From an uncultured Clostridia bacterium (GTDB lineage: Bacteria > Bacillota > Clostridia > Oscillospirales > Acutalibacteraceae): DNA of 64,000 nucleotides. The stretch lies in the NCBI GenBank assembly GCA_944384855.1, contig CALWUY010000050.1:62001-126000 (forward strand). The letters run 5' to 3'. The number at the start of each line of letters is the position of its first letter. Position 1 is the first letter of the stretch. Positions 23,484 through 31,216 of the stretch are shown here, in pieces. The translations under genes and the position numbers were made by a program. Below the pieces are notes generated by a model that saw only the letters and a list, made by a program, of their open reading frames with translations, was not told the DNA's origin and ran no database searches.

Positions 23484-24254
23484 ATGGGAAAAATAATTTC
23501 TATTGTAAATCAGAAAGGCGGCGTGGGCAAAACCACAACCGCCGTCAACCTTGCGTCTGCGGTAGGTCTTGAGGGGAAAAAGGTGCTTTTGGTAGACGCC
23601 GACCCACAGGGTAACACCACCAGCGGATACGGAATCAATAAAAAAAAGGTGGCCGTTTCGTCCTATGAACTGCTTATAGGAAAAAGTACCGCCGAAAACG
23701 TCGCGGTTAAAACCGATTTTGAAAATGTGGACGTTGTGCCTTCTTCCATTGATCTCGCCGCGGCCGAAGTCGATCTGATTGAAATCGAGCGCAGGGAAGC
23801 CCGGCTTAAAATGGCGCTGGCCTCTGCAAGAGAGCGTTACGACTACATATTTATCGACTGTCCGCCGTCGCTGGGACTTATTACCATAAACGCTCTCGAC
23901 GCCAGCGATACCGTGCTTGTACCTATTCAGTGCGAATATTTTGCCCTTGAAGGTTTATCACAGCTTATGGCTACGGTACGCCAGGTCAAAAGACTTTACA
24001 ATCCAACCCTTGAAATAGAGGGAATAGTCCTTACCATGTATGACGGACGGCTTAATCTGACGCAGCAGGTAGTAGGGGAAATAAAAAAATATTTTTCAGA
24101 CAAGCTGTATAAAACAGTGATCCCGCGCGCCGTAAGAATTTCGGAAGCGCCGAGCTACGGTATGCCGATACAGTACTATGACAAGCGCTCGAAAGGAAGC
24201 GCGGCATACAACGACCTGGCGAAAGAATTTTTAAAGAAGAACAGGAGAATATAA
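23484..24254 (+). CDS. parA: Chromosome partitioning ATPase ParA (Soj)
   Basis: A 256-residue Soj-type ParA ATPase: deviant Walker A in VNQKGGVGKTTTAVNLA, Walker A' in VLLVDADPQGN, Walker B region in YDYIFIDCPPSLGLI, and CEYFALEGLSQL. It works with ParB-parS to segregate and position origins and tunes DnaA activity in sporulating Firmicutes. ATG 23484 follows GGGAG and matches the family start; the longer frame would translate parS. The stop and the parB ATG are separated by one base, so the two are translationally coupled. Confidence 0.95.
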   Translation: MGKIISIVNQKGGVGKTTTAVNLASAVGLEGKKVLLVDADPQGNTTSGYGINKKKVAVSSYELLIGKSTAENVAVKTDFENVDVVPSSIDLAAAEVDLIEIERREARLKMALASARERYDYIFIDCPPSLGLITINALDASDTVLVPIQCEYFALEGLSQLMATVRQVKRLYNPTLEIEGIVLTMYDGRLNLTQQVVGEIKKYFSDKLYKTVIPRAVRISEAPSYGMPIQYYDKRSKGSAAYNDLAKEFLKKNRRI

Positions 24255-24255
24255 A

Positions 24256-25101
24256 ATGGCAGTTAAGAAAGGCGGTCTCGGCAGGGGATTAGACGCTTTA
24301 TTCAACGAGAATTCTACCGACAGCGAATCGGCAGTTACTGTGAGCATAAACGATATAGAACCCAACCGGGAACAGCCCCGCCGGGAATTCGACGAAGCAT
24401 CTCTAAGCTCACTTGCCGACAGCATCTCGAAACACGGACTTATACAACCTATTGTGGTTTGTCCCACAGCAAACGGAAGATATATGATAATAGCCGGAGA
24501 ACGCCGCTGGCGCGCCTGCCGGATTGCCGGAATGAATGAAGTGCCGGTAATAATAAAGGATGCTGACAGCCGCGCTGTTATGGAGCTTGCGCTGATAGAA
24601 AATCTTCAGCGCGAAGACTTAAATCCGGTCGAGGAAGCAATGGGGTACCGCGCTTTGATAGACCAATTTGAGCTTACACAGGAAGAGGTAGCCGCGAGGA
24701 TGGGAAAATCGAGAAGCGCCGTCACCAACGCGCTGAGGCTTTTAAGCCTTGAGCCCGAAGAGCTTGAAGCGCTGAGAGCGGGAAAAATTTCGGCGGGTCA
24801 CGCGCGTGCGCTGCTTTCGTGTGAAAACGCAGATACACGCAAAAAACTGCTGGCAATTGCAATAAACGGAGCATCTGTACGGGAGCTTGAGCGCATGGCT
24901 TCTTTTTCCGAATTAGGGAAAGAGCATAAAAGGCAAAAGAAAAGCAAGCCTAACTTTTACAGCGAAGTAGAACTTGCTCTCAAAAATGAAATACGCCGCA
25001 AGGTTTACATAAAACCCACAAGCAAAGGCAGAGGAACCCTCACGGTTGAATTTTACAGTGATGAGGAATTGGCTGAATTTGCAAAACGTCTGGCGGAGTA
25101 A
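24256..25101 (+). CDS. parB: Chromosome partitioning protein ParB (Spo0J)
   Basis: A 281-residue ParB/Spo0J CTPase and DNA clamp. The N-terminus GGLGRGLDALF stimulates ParA. Box I/II includes PNREQPRREFDEASLSSLADSI and the CTP/arginine box GERRWRACRIAG. The DNA-binding helix-turn-helix is in LTQEEVAARMGKSRSAVTNALRLL, and a C-terminal dimer domain follows. It loads at the two parS sites found just upstream. Closely linked to parA in a bicistronic unit. Confidence 0.95.
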   Translation: MAVKKGGLGRGLDALFNENSTDSESAVTVSINDIEPNREQPRREFDEASLSSLADSISKHGLIQPIVVCPTANGRYMIIAGERRWRACRIAGMNEVPVIIKDADSRAVMELALIENLQREDLNPVEEAMGYRALIDQFELTQEEVAARMGKSRSAVTNALRLLSLEPEELEALRAGKISAGHARALLSCENADTRKKLLAIAINGASVRELERMASFSELGKEHKRQKKSKPNFYSEVELALKNEIRRKVYIKPTSKGRGTLTVEFYSDEELAEFAKRLAE

Positions 25102-25105
25102 TCTT

Positions 25106-25189
25106 ATGACAAAACGGCTTAAAAAAATAATTTTAAACCGCTATTTCAGACGAAGACCGCCGCCGGAATCCTTTCTTTACAGTAAATAA
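25106..25189 (+). CDS. Possible 27-residue basic peptide
   Basis: ORF MTKRLKKIILNRYFRRRPPP and seven more residues, with a GGCGGAG overlapping the parB stop eight bases before the ATG. Very basic with a proline run. No family known; it may be a spurious ORF. Confidence 0.3.
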   Translation: MTKRLKKIILNRYFRRRPPPESFLYSK

Positions 25190-25206
25190 GGAAAGGAATA
25201 AAATTT

Positions 25207-26124
25207 ATGTGGTTTATTTTAGCGTTAATTACAATCGTATTCTGGGGAGGCTCTGATCTTTTTTCAAAAATGGGCTCCCGCTCAGATGACAGGCACAGTC
25301 ACTGGAAAATAGTAATGGCTGTAGGTACCGTTATGGGTATACACGCAACGGTGGAAATACTTACGGGTGCGGAATTTTATCCGGCGGACTTTCTCAAATA
25401 CTCTCCGGCCATAATCTTTTACATATCTTCGATGATTTTGGGATATGTAGGACTCAGATATCTTATGCTTTCTGTATCCTCGCCTATATGCAATTCTTCG
25501 GGAGCGGTAGCCTGCATACTCTGCCTTATTTTCCTCGGGCAGAATCCCGATCCGCTTACCTGGGTAGGTATAGTGCTTGTTGTCGCCGGCGTTATCGGAC
25601 TTGCGTTCGCGGAAAAGGCTTATAACAAACAGCCTTCGCTAAACCGCGGGGACGATCCGGACAAAAAATACAAAATCGGATTCATCGCGGTATTTTTTCC
25701 GATTTTCTACTGTATCTTAGACGGTCTGGGCACCTTTGCCGACGCGATTTTGCTTGACCGATCAATAGTAAACGAAGAATCGGCGAATATCGCCTACGAA
25801 TACACCTTTTTCGCGGCGGCGGTAATCTGCTTTGTATATCTTTATATTATCAAAAAGGAAAAATTCGAGCTCAGGTTTGACGCTCCCAAATGGGCGGGAG
25901 CGGTATGCGAGACAGCCGGACAGTTTTCTTACATATACGCAATGGGAACTACCATGGGCAATCCCACTGTGGCGGCGCCTATGATTTCGGCATACTGCGT
26001 TTTTTCGGTACTGCTTTCAAGAATTTTCCTTAAAGAAAAACTTTCTTTAAAGCATTACCTGATAATATTTACCGTTTTTGCGGGAATTATCTGTATGGGA
26101 ATAGCAGAAGGACTTGCCGAATAA
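25207..26124 (+). CDS. DMT-superfamily (EamA-like) transporter
   Basis: A 305-residue inner membrane protein with about ten predicted helices in two EamA-type repeats. Repeat 1 has YISSMILGYVGLRYLMLSV and VACILCLIFLG; repeat 2 has GAVCETAGQFSYIYAMG and AYCVFSVLLSRIFLKEKLS, the typical end-of-repeat motif. The family exports amino acids, drugs or metabolites; the substrate here is unknown. GGAAAGGA precedes the start. A terminator lies about 150 bases after the stop. Confidence 0.85.
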   Translation: MWFILALITIVFWGGSDLFSKMGSRSDDRHSHWKIVMAVGTVMGIHATVEILTGAEFYPADFLKYSPAIIFYISSMILGYVGLRYLMLSVSSPICNSSGAVACILCLIFLGQNPDPLTWVGIVLVVAGVIGLAFAEKAYNKQPSLNRGDDPDKKYKIGFIAVFFPIFYCILDGLGTFADAILLDRSIVNEESANIAYEYTFFAAAVICFVYLYIIKKEKFELRFDAPKWAGAVCETAGQFSYIYAMGTTMGNPTVAAPMISAYCVFSVLLSRIFLKEKLSLKHYLIIFTVFAGIICMGIAEGLAE

Positions 26125-26273
26125 CTTTGCTGAAATAATATAAACGAACGGATAAATCTGTATTTAACGGCAATTTCAAAACGGTTGCTCACAAATCTTA
26201 TGCTAACGCCGAATGAACAAACAACCGCCAAAATATATCAAAATATCAGTTTATAAAATGCGGCAAAGCAAGA

Positions 26274-26312
26274 GGGACAGTAAAGAAAAATTTCTTTACT
26301 GTCCCCATTTTA
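26274..26312 (+). terminator. Terminator after the DMT transporter
   Basis: A 15-bp perfect stem (26274-26288 with 26291-26305) followed by CATTTTATTTTTA. The facing GH2 gene ends next to it. Confidence 0.75.
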
Positions 26313-26315
26313 TTT

Positions 26316-28025
26316 TTACTCTTCGATCGCCGCTTTTTGCGAAAATATTTTATGTATTTCTTCCGGCGGAAATTTAGGCTTGCGGTCGTATGTATACAGC
26401 CCGTTTTGCTCCTGTTCAACATCGGTAAGCTGGGTATAGCATAAGCCGAATATATTTTTATTGCTCAATAAAACATCTGTAAGCCCTTTAAGACGCTCCA
26501 GAAATTCGGTTTTGCTTTTCGGAGCGTTGCCGTATCCCCAGCCTGAATTGTCTTCTGTCCAGCCTATCCCTCCGTACTCGCTTACAAAAAAAGGTATTTT
26601 GCCGTCATAGGTTTGACGGTCCTCCAACGCCTGTCCGTAATTGAATTTATTTGTATATCCCAACTCTTTGTAATGCTCCGAAAACTTTTGGGGATCCTGC
26701 TCATAATCATGCAAATCATAAACATCCGTTATCACATGGAAATTTCCGCTTGTATCTATACATGGCCGCGTGGTATCTGCCGCCTTCGTAACCCTGTAAA
26801 CCATAGATAATAAATCGTCAAACTGCTTTCTTTGGTTCTGGTCCCATGTCTCATTAAAAGGACACCAGCCGATAATTGAGGGATGATTGAAATCTCTGTC
26901 TATTTCTTCAAGCCATTCAGGCAGGATTCCGTAAATACTGTCGGCATAGGAATGATCCAGTCCCCAATTAGGATATTCACCCCAAACAATATATCCCAGA
27001 CGGTCGCAATGGTAAAGAAAACGTTCTTCAAACACTTTCTCGTGAAGTCTGGCGCCGTTGAAACCCATGGCTTTTGAGCGTTCGATATCCGCTATCAGTT
27101 CACTGTCATCAGGCGCGGTATAAATACCGTCCGGATAAAATCCCTGGTCAAGTACAAGCCGTTGAAAAACCGATTTGCCGTTGATCACAAATTTGCGGTC
27201 CTCCAGATGAACTGAACGCAGCCCGAAATAACTTTTAACGGTATCCTCACCGTAAGACAGTATTAAATCATATAAACCGCCCTTGCCTACTTCCCACAAA
27301 TGTTTTTCGGTCAAACCAATCGTAAGCAATGCTTTTCCGCCGTTTGAAACGGTCGACGCCTTTCCTGCCGGAACACCGTTATAAAAGGCTTGAGCAGTTA
27401 AAATTCCTTTGCCGCTCAGGTTTGCGTCTACCGTCAAAACCGCGTCTTCTGCATTTGTAAGGTACTTCGCGTTTATTATATGCGTTTGCGGCAGAAATTC
27501 AAGCCATACCGTTTGCCAAATTCCGGTTGTTCTCGTATAATAGCAGCCAAATGAATTATATGCCGCAGATTGCTTTCCGGAGGGAATCAAACGGTCCCTT
27601 GTATTGTCGACAGCATTTACGACAATAGTATTTTTACCGGGTACCGCATAATCTGTTATATCAAAACTGAATGAAACATATCCGCCTTTATGTATGCCGC
27701 ATATATTGCCGTTGATATAAACGACAGCTTTATAGTCAACCGCCCCGAAATGCAGCGCGATTCGTCCGTTTAACTGCTGCTCTGTCAGTTCAAAATCTCT
27801 TTTGTACCAAACCGAATTCATAAAATCCACATTTTCTATTCCGGAAAGTCTGCTTTCCGGGCAGAACGGGACCTGAATTCTCATACTGTACTCCCTGTCG
27901 TTACGGAACAGTTCTCTCTCCGCTCCGCTGTTTCCGTTATCTATTTCAAACTGCCATTCGCCGTTTAAATTAACCCAGTTTTCCCTCATAAACTGAGGTT
28001 TGGGATGTTCTGTTCTATAAATCAT
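26316..28025 (-). CDS. Glycoside hydrolase family 2 (beta-galactosidase/glucuronidase-like)
   Basis: A 569-residue intracellular GH2 enzyme. Order: sugar-binding jelly roll (NWVNLNGEWQFEIDNG; VWYKRDFELTEQQLNGRIALHFGAVD), immunoglobulin-like domain, then the TIM barrel with MGFNGARLHEKVFEERFLYHCDRLGYIVWGEYP. The acid/base Glu is in GWCPFNETWDQNQ and the nucleophile Glu in FFVSEYGGIGW. The length is that of the short GH2 clade, without the C-terminal domains of LacZ. ATG 28025 is chosen because GGGAG is ten bases before it and only one base before the alternative at 28034. Divergent AraC regulator suggests sugar induction. Confidence 0.9.
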   Translation of the reverse strand: MIYRTEHPKPQFMRENWVNLNGEWQFEIDNGNSGAERELFRNDREYSMRIQVPFCPESRLSGIENVDFMNSVWYKRDFELTEQQLNGRIALHFGAVDYKAVVYINGNICGIHKGGYVSFSFDITDYAVPGKNTIVVNAVDNTRDRLIPSGKQSAAYNSFGCYYTRTTGIWQTVWLEFLPQTHIINAKYLTNAEDAVLTVDANLSGKGILTAQAFYNGVPAGKASTVSNGGKALLTIGLTEKHLWEVGKGGLYDLILSYGEDTVKSYFGLRSVHLEDRKFVINGKSVFQRLVLDQGFYPDGIYTAPDDSELIADIERSKAMGFNGARLHEKVFEERFLYHCDRLGYIVWGEYPNWGLDHSYADSIYGILPEWLEEIDRDFNHPSIIGWCPFNETWDQNQRKQFDDLLSMVYRVTKAADTTRPCIDTSGNFHVITDVYDLHDYEQDPQKFSEHYKELGYTNKFNYGQALEDRQTYDGKIPFFVSEYGGIGWTEDNSGWGYGNAPKSKTEFLERLKGLTDVLLSNKNIFGLCYTQLTDVEQEQNGLYTYDRKPKFPPEEIHKIFSQKAAIEE

Positions 28026-28056
28026 ACTTCTCATACTCCCTTCATAATACAGTAAA

Positions 28057-28085
28057 ATTATATTATCATTCCATTATAAAAAACA
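28057..28085 (-). promoter_or_regulatory. Promoter of the GH2 gene
   Basis: Minus strand TTGTTT (28080-28085), 17 bases, TATAAT (28057-28062). CATTATAA/TTATAATG copies nearby could be AraC half-sites. Confidence 0.6.
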
Positions 28086-28106
28086 ATAACATTTCCTGTT
28101 ATAATG

Positions 28107-28135
28107 ATTGACATATTCTGCTGTCTTATATAAAA
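28107..28135 (+). promoter_or_regulatory. Promoter of the AraC gene
   Basis: TTGACA (28107-28112), 17 bases, TAAAAT (28130-28135), with a GGGAGG ribosome site following at 28142. Confidence 0.75.
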
Positions 28136-28159
28136 TAAAACCGGGAGGCCGGCAGCATT

Positions 28160-28945
28160 ATGATAAAAATAATCGATATCAGACACTCATTTCCGGAACA
28201 TGCGGGATTTTTCATAGACAGAAAAAACGGTTATAATGACGGATACACCTTTTTGCATTTCCATAACAGAGTGGAAATTATGCAGGACGGCCGCAAAATC
28301 ACTGCTCAACCTCACGCGGTCATAATTTTTGAACCGAAATCTCCGCAATACTTTAAAAGTTATGAACCTCTGATTCATGACTGGATGCACTTCGACGGAA
28401 ATATCTCCGAGCTTGTAAAAACAGAAAATTTACCTCTTAATAAAATCTGCTATCCGGCAAATTTTTCCTTTATCACGGAAACAATGGCAGAAATCGAATG
28501 CGAATTTTTCGCAAACGAAAGAAACCGTGACGAACTATTGCAGTTAAAACTCGAAGAACTGCTCATAAAGATCGACCGGTCGCTGGAACAGCGGGAATAT
28601 CAATCCGATACACTTGATATGCTGGAAAAGTTTCGGTTTTTACGCGGCAAAATATTTATGTCACTTGATGAAAAATGGAGTATTGAACGTATGTCTGAAC
28701 AACTGCATTTAAGCGAATCGCGTTTCTATGTGCTGTATAAAAAATTTTTCGGCATTTCTCCCTTATCCGATATCATAAACGCTAAAATCAATTCGGCTAA
28801 GAATATACTGCTTTTCAGAAAAAAGAGTGTCGAAGAAATTGCCGCGATGTTAGGTTATCAAAATACTACGCATTTTATCAGACAGTTTAAAGAGTATACC
28901 GGAACCACTCCGGCAAAGTACCGAAAAAACAATATGCAGTTTTAA
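28160..28945 (+). CDS. AraC-family transcriptional regulator
   Basis: A 261-residue regulator. Residues 1-100 form a cupin-like sensing domain (YTFLHFHNRVEIMQDGRK; HDWMHFDGN), typical of AraC proteins that bind sugars. Residues 160-258 hold the double helix-turn-helix (WSIERMSEQLHLSESRFYVLYKKFFG; SVEEIAAMLGYQNTTHFIRQFKEYTGTTPAKYRK, given in parts). It is divergent from the GH2 gene and very probably controls it. Carries no transport neighbour, so the inducing glycoside must enter by a system elsewhere. Confidence 0.9.
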   Translation: MIKIIDIRHSFPEHAGFFIDRKNGYNDGYTFLHFHNRVEIMQDGRKITAQPHAVIIFEPKSPQYFKSYEPLIHDWMHFDGNISELVKTENLPLNKICYPANFSFITETMAEIECEFFANERNRDELLQLKLEELLIKIDRSLEQREYQSDTLDMLEKFRFLRGKIFMSLDEKWSIERMSEQLHLSESRFYVLYKKFFGISPLSDIINAKINSAKNILLFRKKSVEEIAAMLGYQNTTHFIRQFKEYTGTTPAKYRKNNMQF

Positions 28946-28985
28946 TTGATTTCTATTGCAAAACGCAAATATATTATTATAAATT

Positions 28986-29176
28986 CAAACACCGTGAATG
29001 GCATAAAGATTAAACGGTGAGAATATTGCGGCAATCAGGTGAAATTTATTGACGGTCCCCGGCGCAAACCTGCAATCCACATGTTGCCTTAGACTGCATC
29101 CTAAAAACCCGAACCAAATAAAAAACGCAAAAAATAAGGTGTGACCCGTTTTCTGAGTCACACCTTGTTTTTTTAA
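28986..29176 (+). ncRNA. Candidate small RNA or 3' UTR with terminator
   Basis: The 341-base gap between the AraC gene and the next gene has no ORF with a ribosome site. It contains CACCGT/ACGGTG as a hairpin, a bulged ATTG-CAGGT/ACCTGCAAT helix, and ends in the terminator at 29136. A weak promoter (TTGCAA-16-TATAAA) lies near 28958. The segment TTGCCTTAGACTGC recalls a conserved part of 6S RNA, but the rest could not be fitted by eye. Confidence 0.25.
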
Positions 29177-29177
29177 C
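29136..29177 (+). terminator. Rho-independent terminator
   Basis: AAGGTGTGAC pairs perfectly with GTCACACCTT (29136-29145 with 29157-29166), followed by GTTTTTTTAA. Confidence 0.85.
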
Positions 29178-29286
29178 TCTCTTATGCAGCGTTAACTTTC
29201 CGGTTTATACTGATGTTTAACTTTAACAAATACTGTAAAACACCCGTAACCCGGTAATCCGGTTATATCAAATTTGCCGATAAGGC

Positions 29287-29979
29287 TTAACCGCCTTTTT
29301 CATCAAAAAAATCCGCCGTATGTAAATCTGTTTCCTCACACTCAGGGGAAAGCCGCATTTCATTGAAAATTTCCTCATAGTTTATAAATTTACGGCTTGC
29401 CGCGAAAATAAAAACATTTCCCATAAATCCGAAAAAAACGGATATTACAAGCAAAACCGACGCGTATTTCGGAAACGAAAGCGAAAATATACGCCACAGA
29501 ACCACAAAATAAACTATCTTATACGCAGCTGCCGCCGCAAGTGCCGTAAAATAAAGCGCTATTACCGGTACCGCGCTGCGAAACATTTCCGGTGTCATCG
29601 CTATATTTTCTTTGATCGCCGTCAGCGCGTTTTCCGTTATTGTCCTAACCGCGTATGCGCCGGCCGCCGCAAATCCGCCGGCTAAAATAAACTTTGCCAA
29701 AAACAGACCTTCCAGCCATACCGCCAGATCAGCGCATTTTTTTGCTTTTTTGCTTTTATACTCCCTTGCAATCCGTCCCAAAGAATAAGGATAGACCGGA
29801 TATAAAAATCCTACCCACGGCGCTTTACGCCCCTGACTGCGTGAAATCCTCAAAACTCCTGCCGCGCCCAGTATCCAGCATACCGCAGATACCCCGAAAA
29901 GAAAAACCAAAGACAATATTATTCTGCGCAAAACCGAAAAATCAATTGCCCCGGATAAAAATTCAAAAATCTCTCTCAT
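29287..29979 (-). CDS. Integral membrane protein of unknown function
   Basis: A 230-residue protein with about four to five hydrophobic helices (near 17-42, 88-110, 130-155, 160-180, 185-205) and an acidic C-terminal tail ending in DLHTADFFDEKGG. The loop SRSQGRKAPWVGFLYPVYPYSLGRIA recalls uncharacterised membrane proteins of Clostridia. It begins 13 bases after a CPBP-family protease gene on the same strand and should be in its operon. No catalytic motif or family is recognised. Confidence 0.6.
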   Translation of the reverse strand: MREIFEFLSGAIDFSVLRRIILSLVFLFGVSAVCWILGAAGVLRISRSQGRKAPWVGFLYPVYPYSLGRIAREYKSKKAKKCADLAVWLEGLFLAKFILAGGFAAAGAYAVRTITENALTAIKENIAMTPEMFRSAVPVIALYFTALAAAAAYKIVYFVVLWRIFSLSFPKYASVLLVISVFFGFMGNVFIFAASRKFINYEEIFNEMRLSPECEETDLHTADFFDEKGG

Positions 29980-29992
29980 AGTTCACCATCCG

Positions 29993-31117
29993 TCAGAATA
30001 CAAAAAACTGAAGGGATTCAAGCACACATAAACCTGCATAAATTAAAATCGGCACAGAAGTGAAAAACCAAATAAACTTTTTGCCGTCTCCTGCCTTCAT
30101 CCGTGAAGTCTCCAGCTTATAAAATCCGTCTGCATCACGGAACATAAACACCGCAACTATCCCGAGAAGCAGTCCCGCCGTTAAAAACACAATATAACCT
30201 ATGTTCTGAGCGTAAACCGGTACCTTCGCCAGAAAATAGTCAAAACATATCGAAACAAAATTGTTGAATGCATGGATTGCCATCGCCGGAAGTATCGATC
30301 CGCTTTTAACGGTTACAAATCCCAGTACCAAACCTACGAGAAACGCAAAGGGCATCTGTTCAAAATTGCCGTGCATAAGTCCGAAAAGCAGCGACGACGC
30401 CATAATCGCAAAAGCGTCACCGTATTTTCTCAGCAGTCCCAGCATCATTCCCCGGCAGGCAAACTCCTCCGCAAGCGCCGGAACTATAACCGTAGAAATA
30501 AAAGCTAAGGCAAATCCGAAAATCCCGGTAGGATTCTGCGGCGAAGTCACCTGATAATCTATATCGGTCTTGTCAAATAATGATTCGGCAATCGACGAAG
30601 CAATATTTGCAAAATTACAGAAAGCTACTCCTATCAGAAATAACGGTAAAAAAGTTCTGCGGTCAGGCAGCGAAAAACTTATCAGATCGCTTATCCTCAG
30701 ATCCCCGAGCTTAAAAATCAGAATAAAGGGAAGTGTGAACGCAGCAGAGGCAAAAAATATCTGCTGTACCTGAAGCACTGCCGGATCCCATAATATCTCG
30801 GCTGCTGTACTGTCAGAACCCGACTGCAAAATAAAAGCTACTATTATTACCGCCAGATTAAACAGAAAAATCATTCCGTACATGGCGAGAAAAGCAGCGC
30901 CTATTATACGGGCATCGGTTTTTATGCGGCTTTTTTCTTCGGCTGTTTCAGGATCGACCCACTTTTTTACATTGTGCGAAAAACCGTTGTTTTCGGACTG
31001 AAAATTTCCGGTTGACCGCTCATCCGGATTTTGCCGGTAACCTGTTTCGTTTTGTTCAACTGACGGCGTAACCTCTTCTCCGACAGAATTCAAATTTTCA
31101 AATTCATTCATAGACAA
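29993..31117 (-). CDS. CPBP-family intramembrane glutamic protease
   Basis: A 374-residue protein with a charged cytoplasmic N-terminus of about 90 residues and eight or so membrane helices. The CPBP (Abi, Rce1-like) motifs are present: EEFACRGMMLGLLRKYG (EExxxR), LLFGLMHGNFEQMPFAF (FxxxH) and AMAIHAFNNF. These proteases cleave within membranes, and in bacteria act on bacteriocin or peptide substrates or as self-protection. Substrate unknown. It lies downstream of gyrA on the same strand with a 100-base gap. Confidence 0.85.
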   Translation of the reverse strand: MSMNEFENLNSVGEEVTPSVEQNETGYRQNPDERSTGNFQSENNGFSHNVKKWVDPETAEEKSRIKTDARIIGAAFLAMYGMIFLFNLAVIIVAFILQSGSDSTAAEILWDPAVLQVQQIFFASAAFTLPFILIFKLGDLRISDLISFSLPDRRTFLPLFLIGVAFCNFANIASSIAESLFDKTDIDYQVTSPQNPTGIFGFALAFISTVIVPALAEEFACRGMMLGLLRKYGDAFAIMASSLLFGLMHGNFEQMPFAFLVGLVLGFVTVKSGSILPAMAIHAFNNFVSICFDYFLAKVPVYAQNIGYIVFLTAGLLLGIVAVFMFRDADGFYKLETSRMKAGDGKKFIWFFTSVPILIYAGLCVLESLQFFVF

Positions 31118-31216
31118 ACTGCTTTTGGCAGTTATTCACCTGCTTTCGCGAAAATTTTCCGCTTTGAAGATTCAGGCGCAGACCGCCTTCAATCCTTATT
31201 CCTCATTATCCTTATC

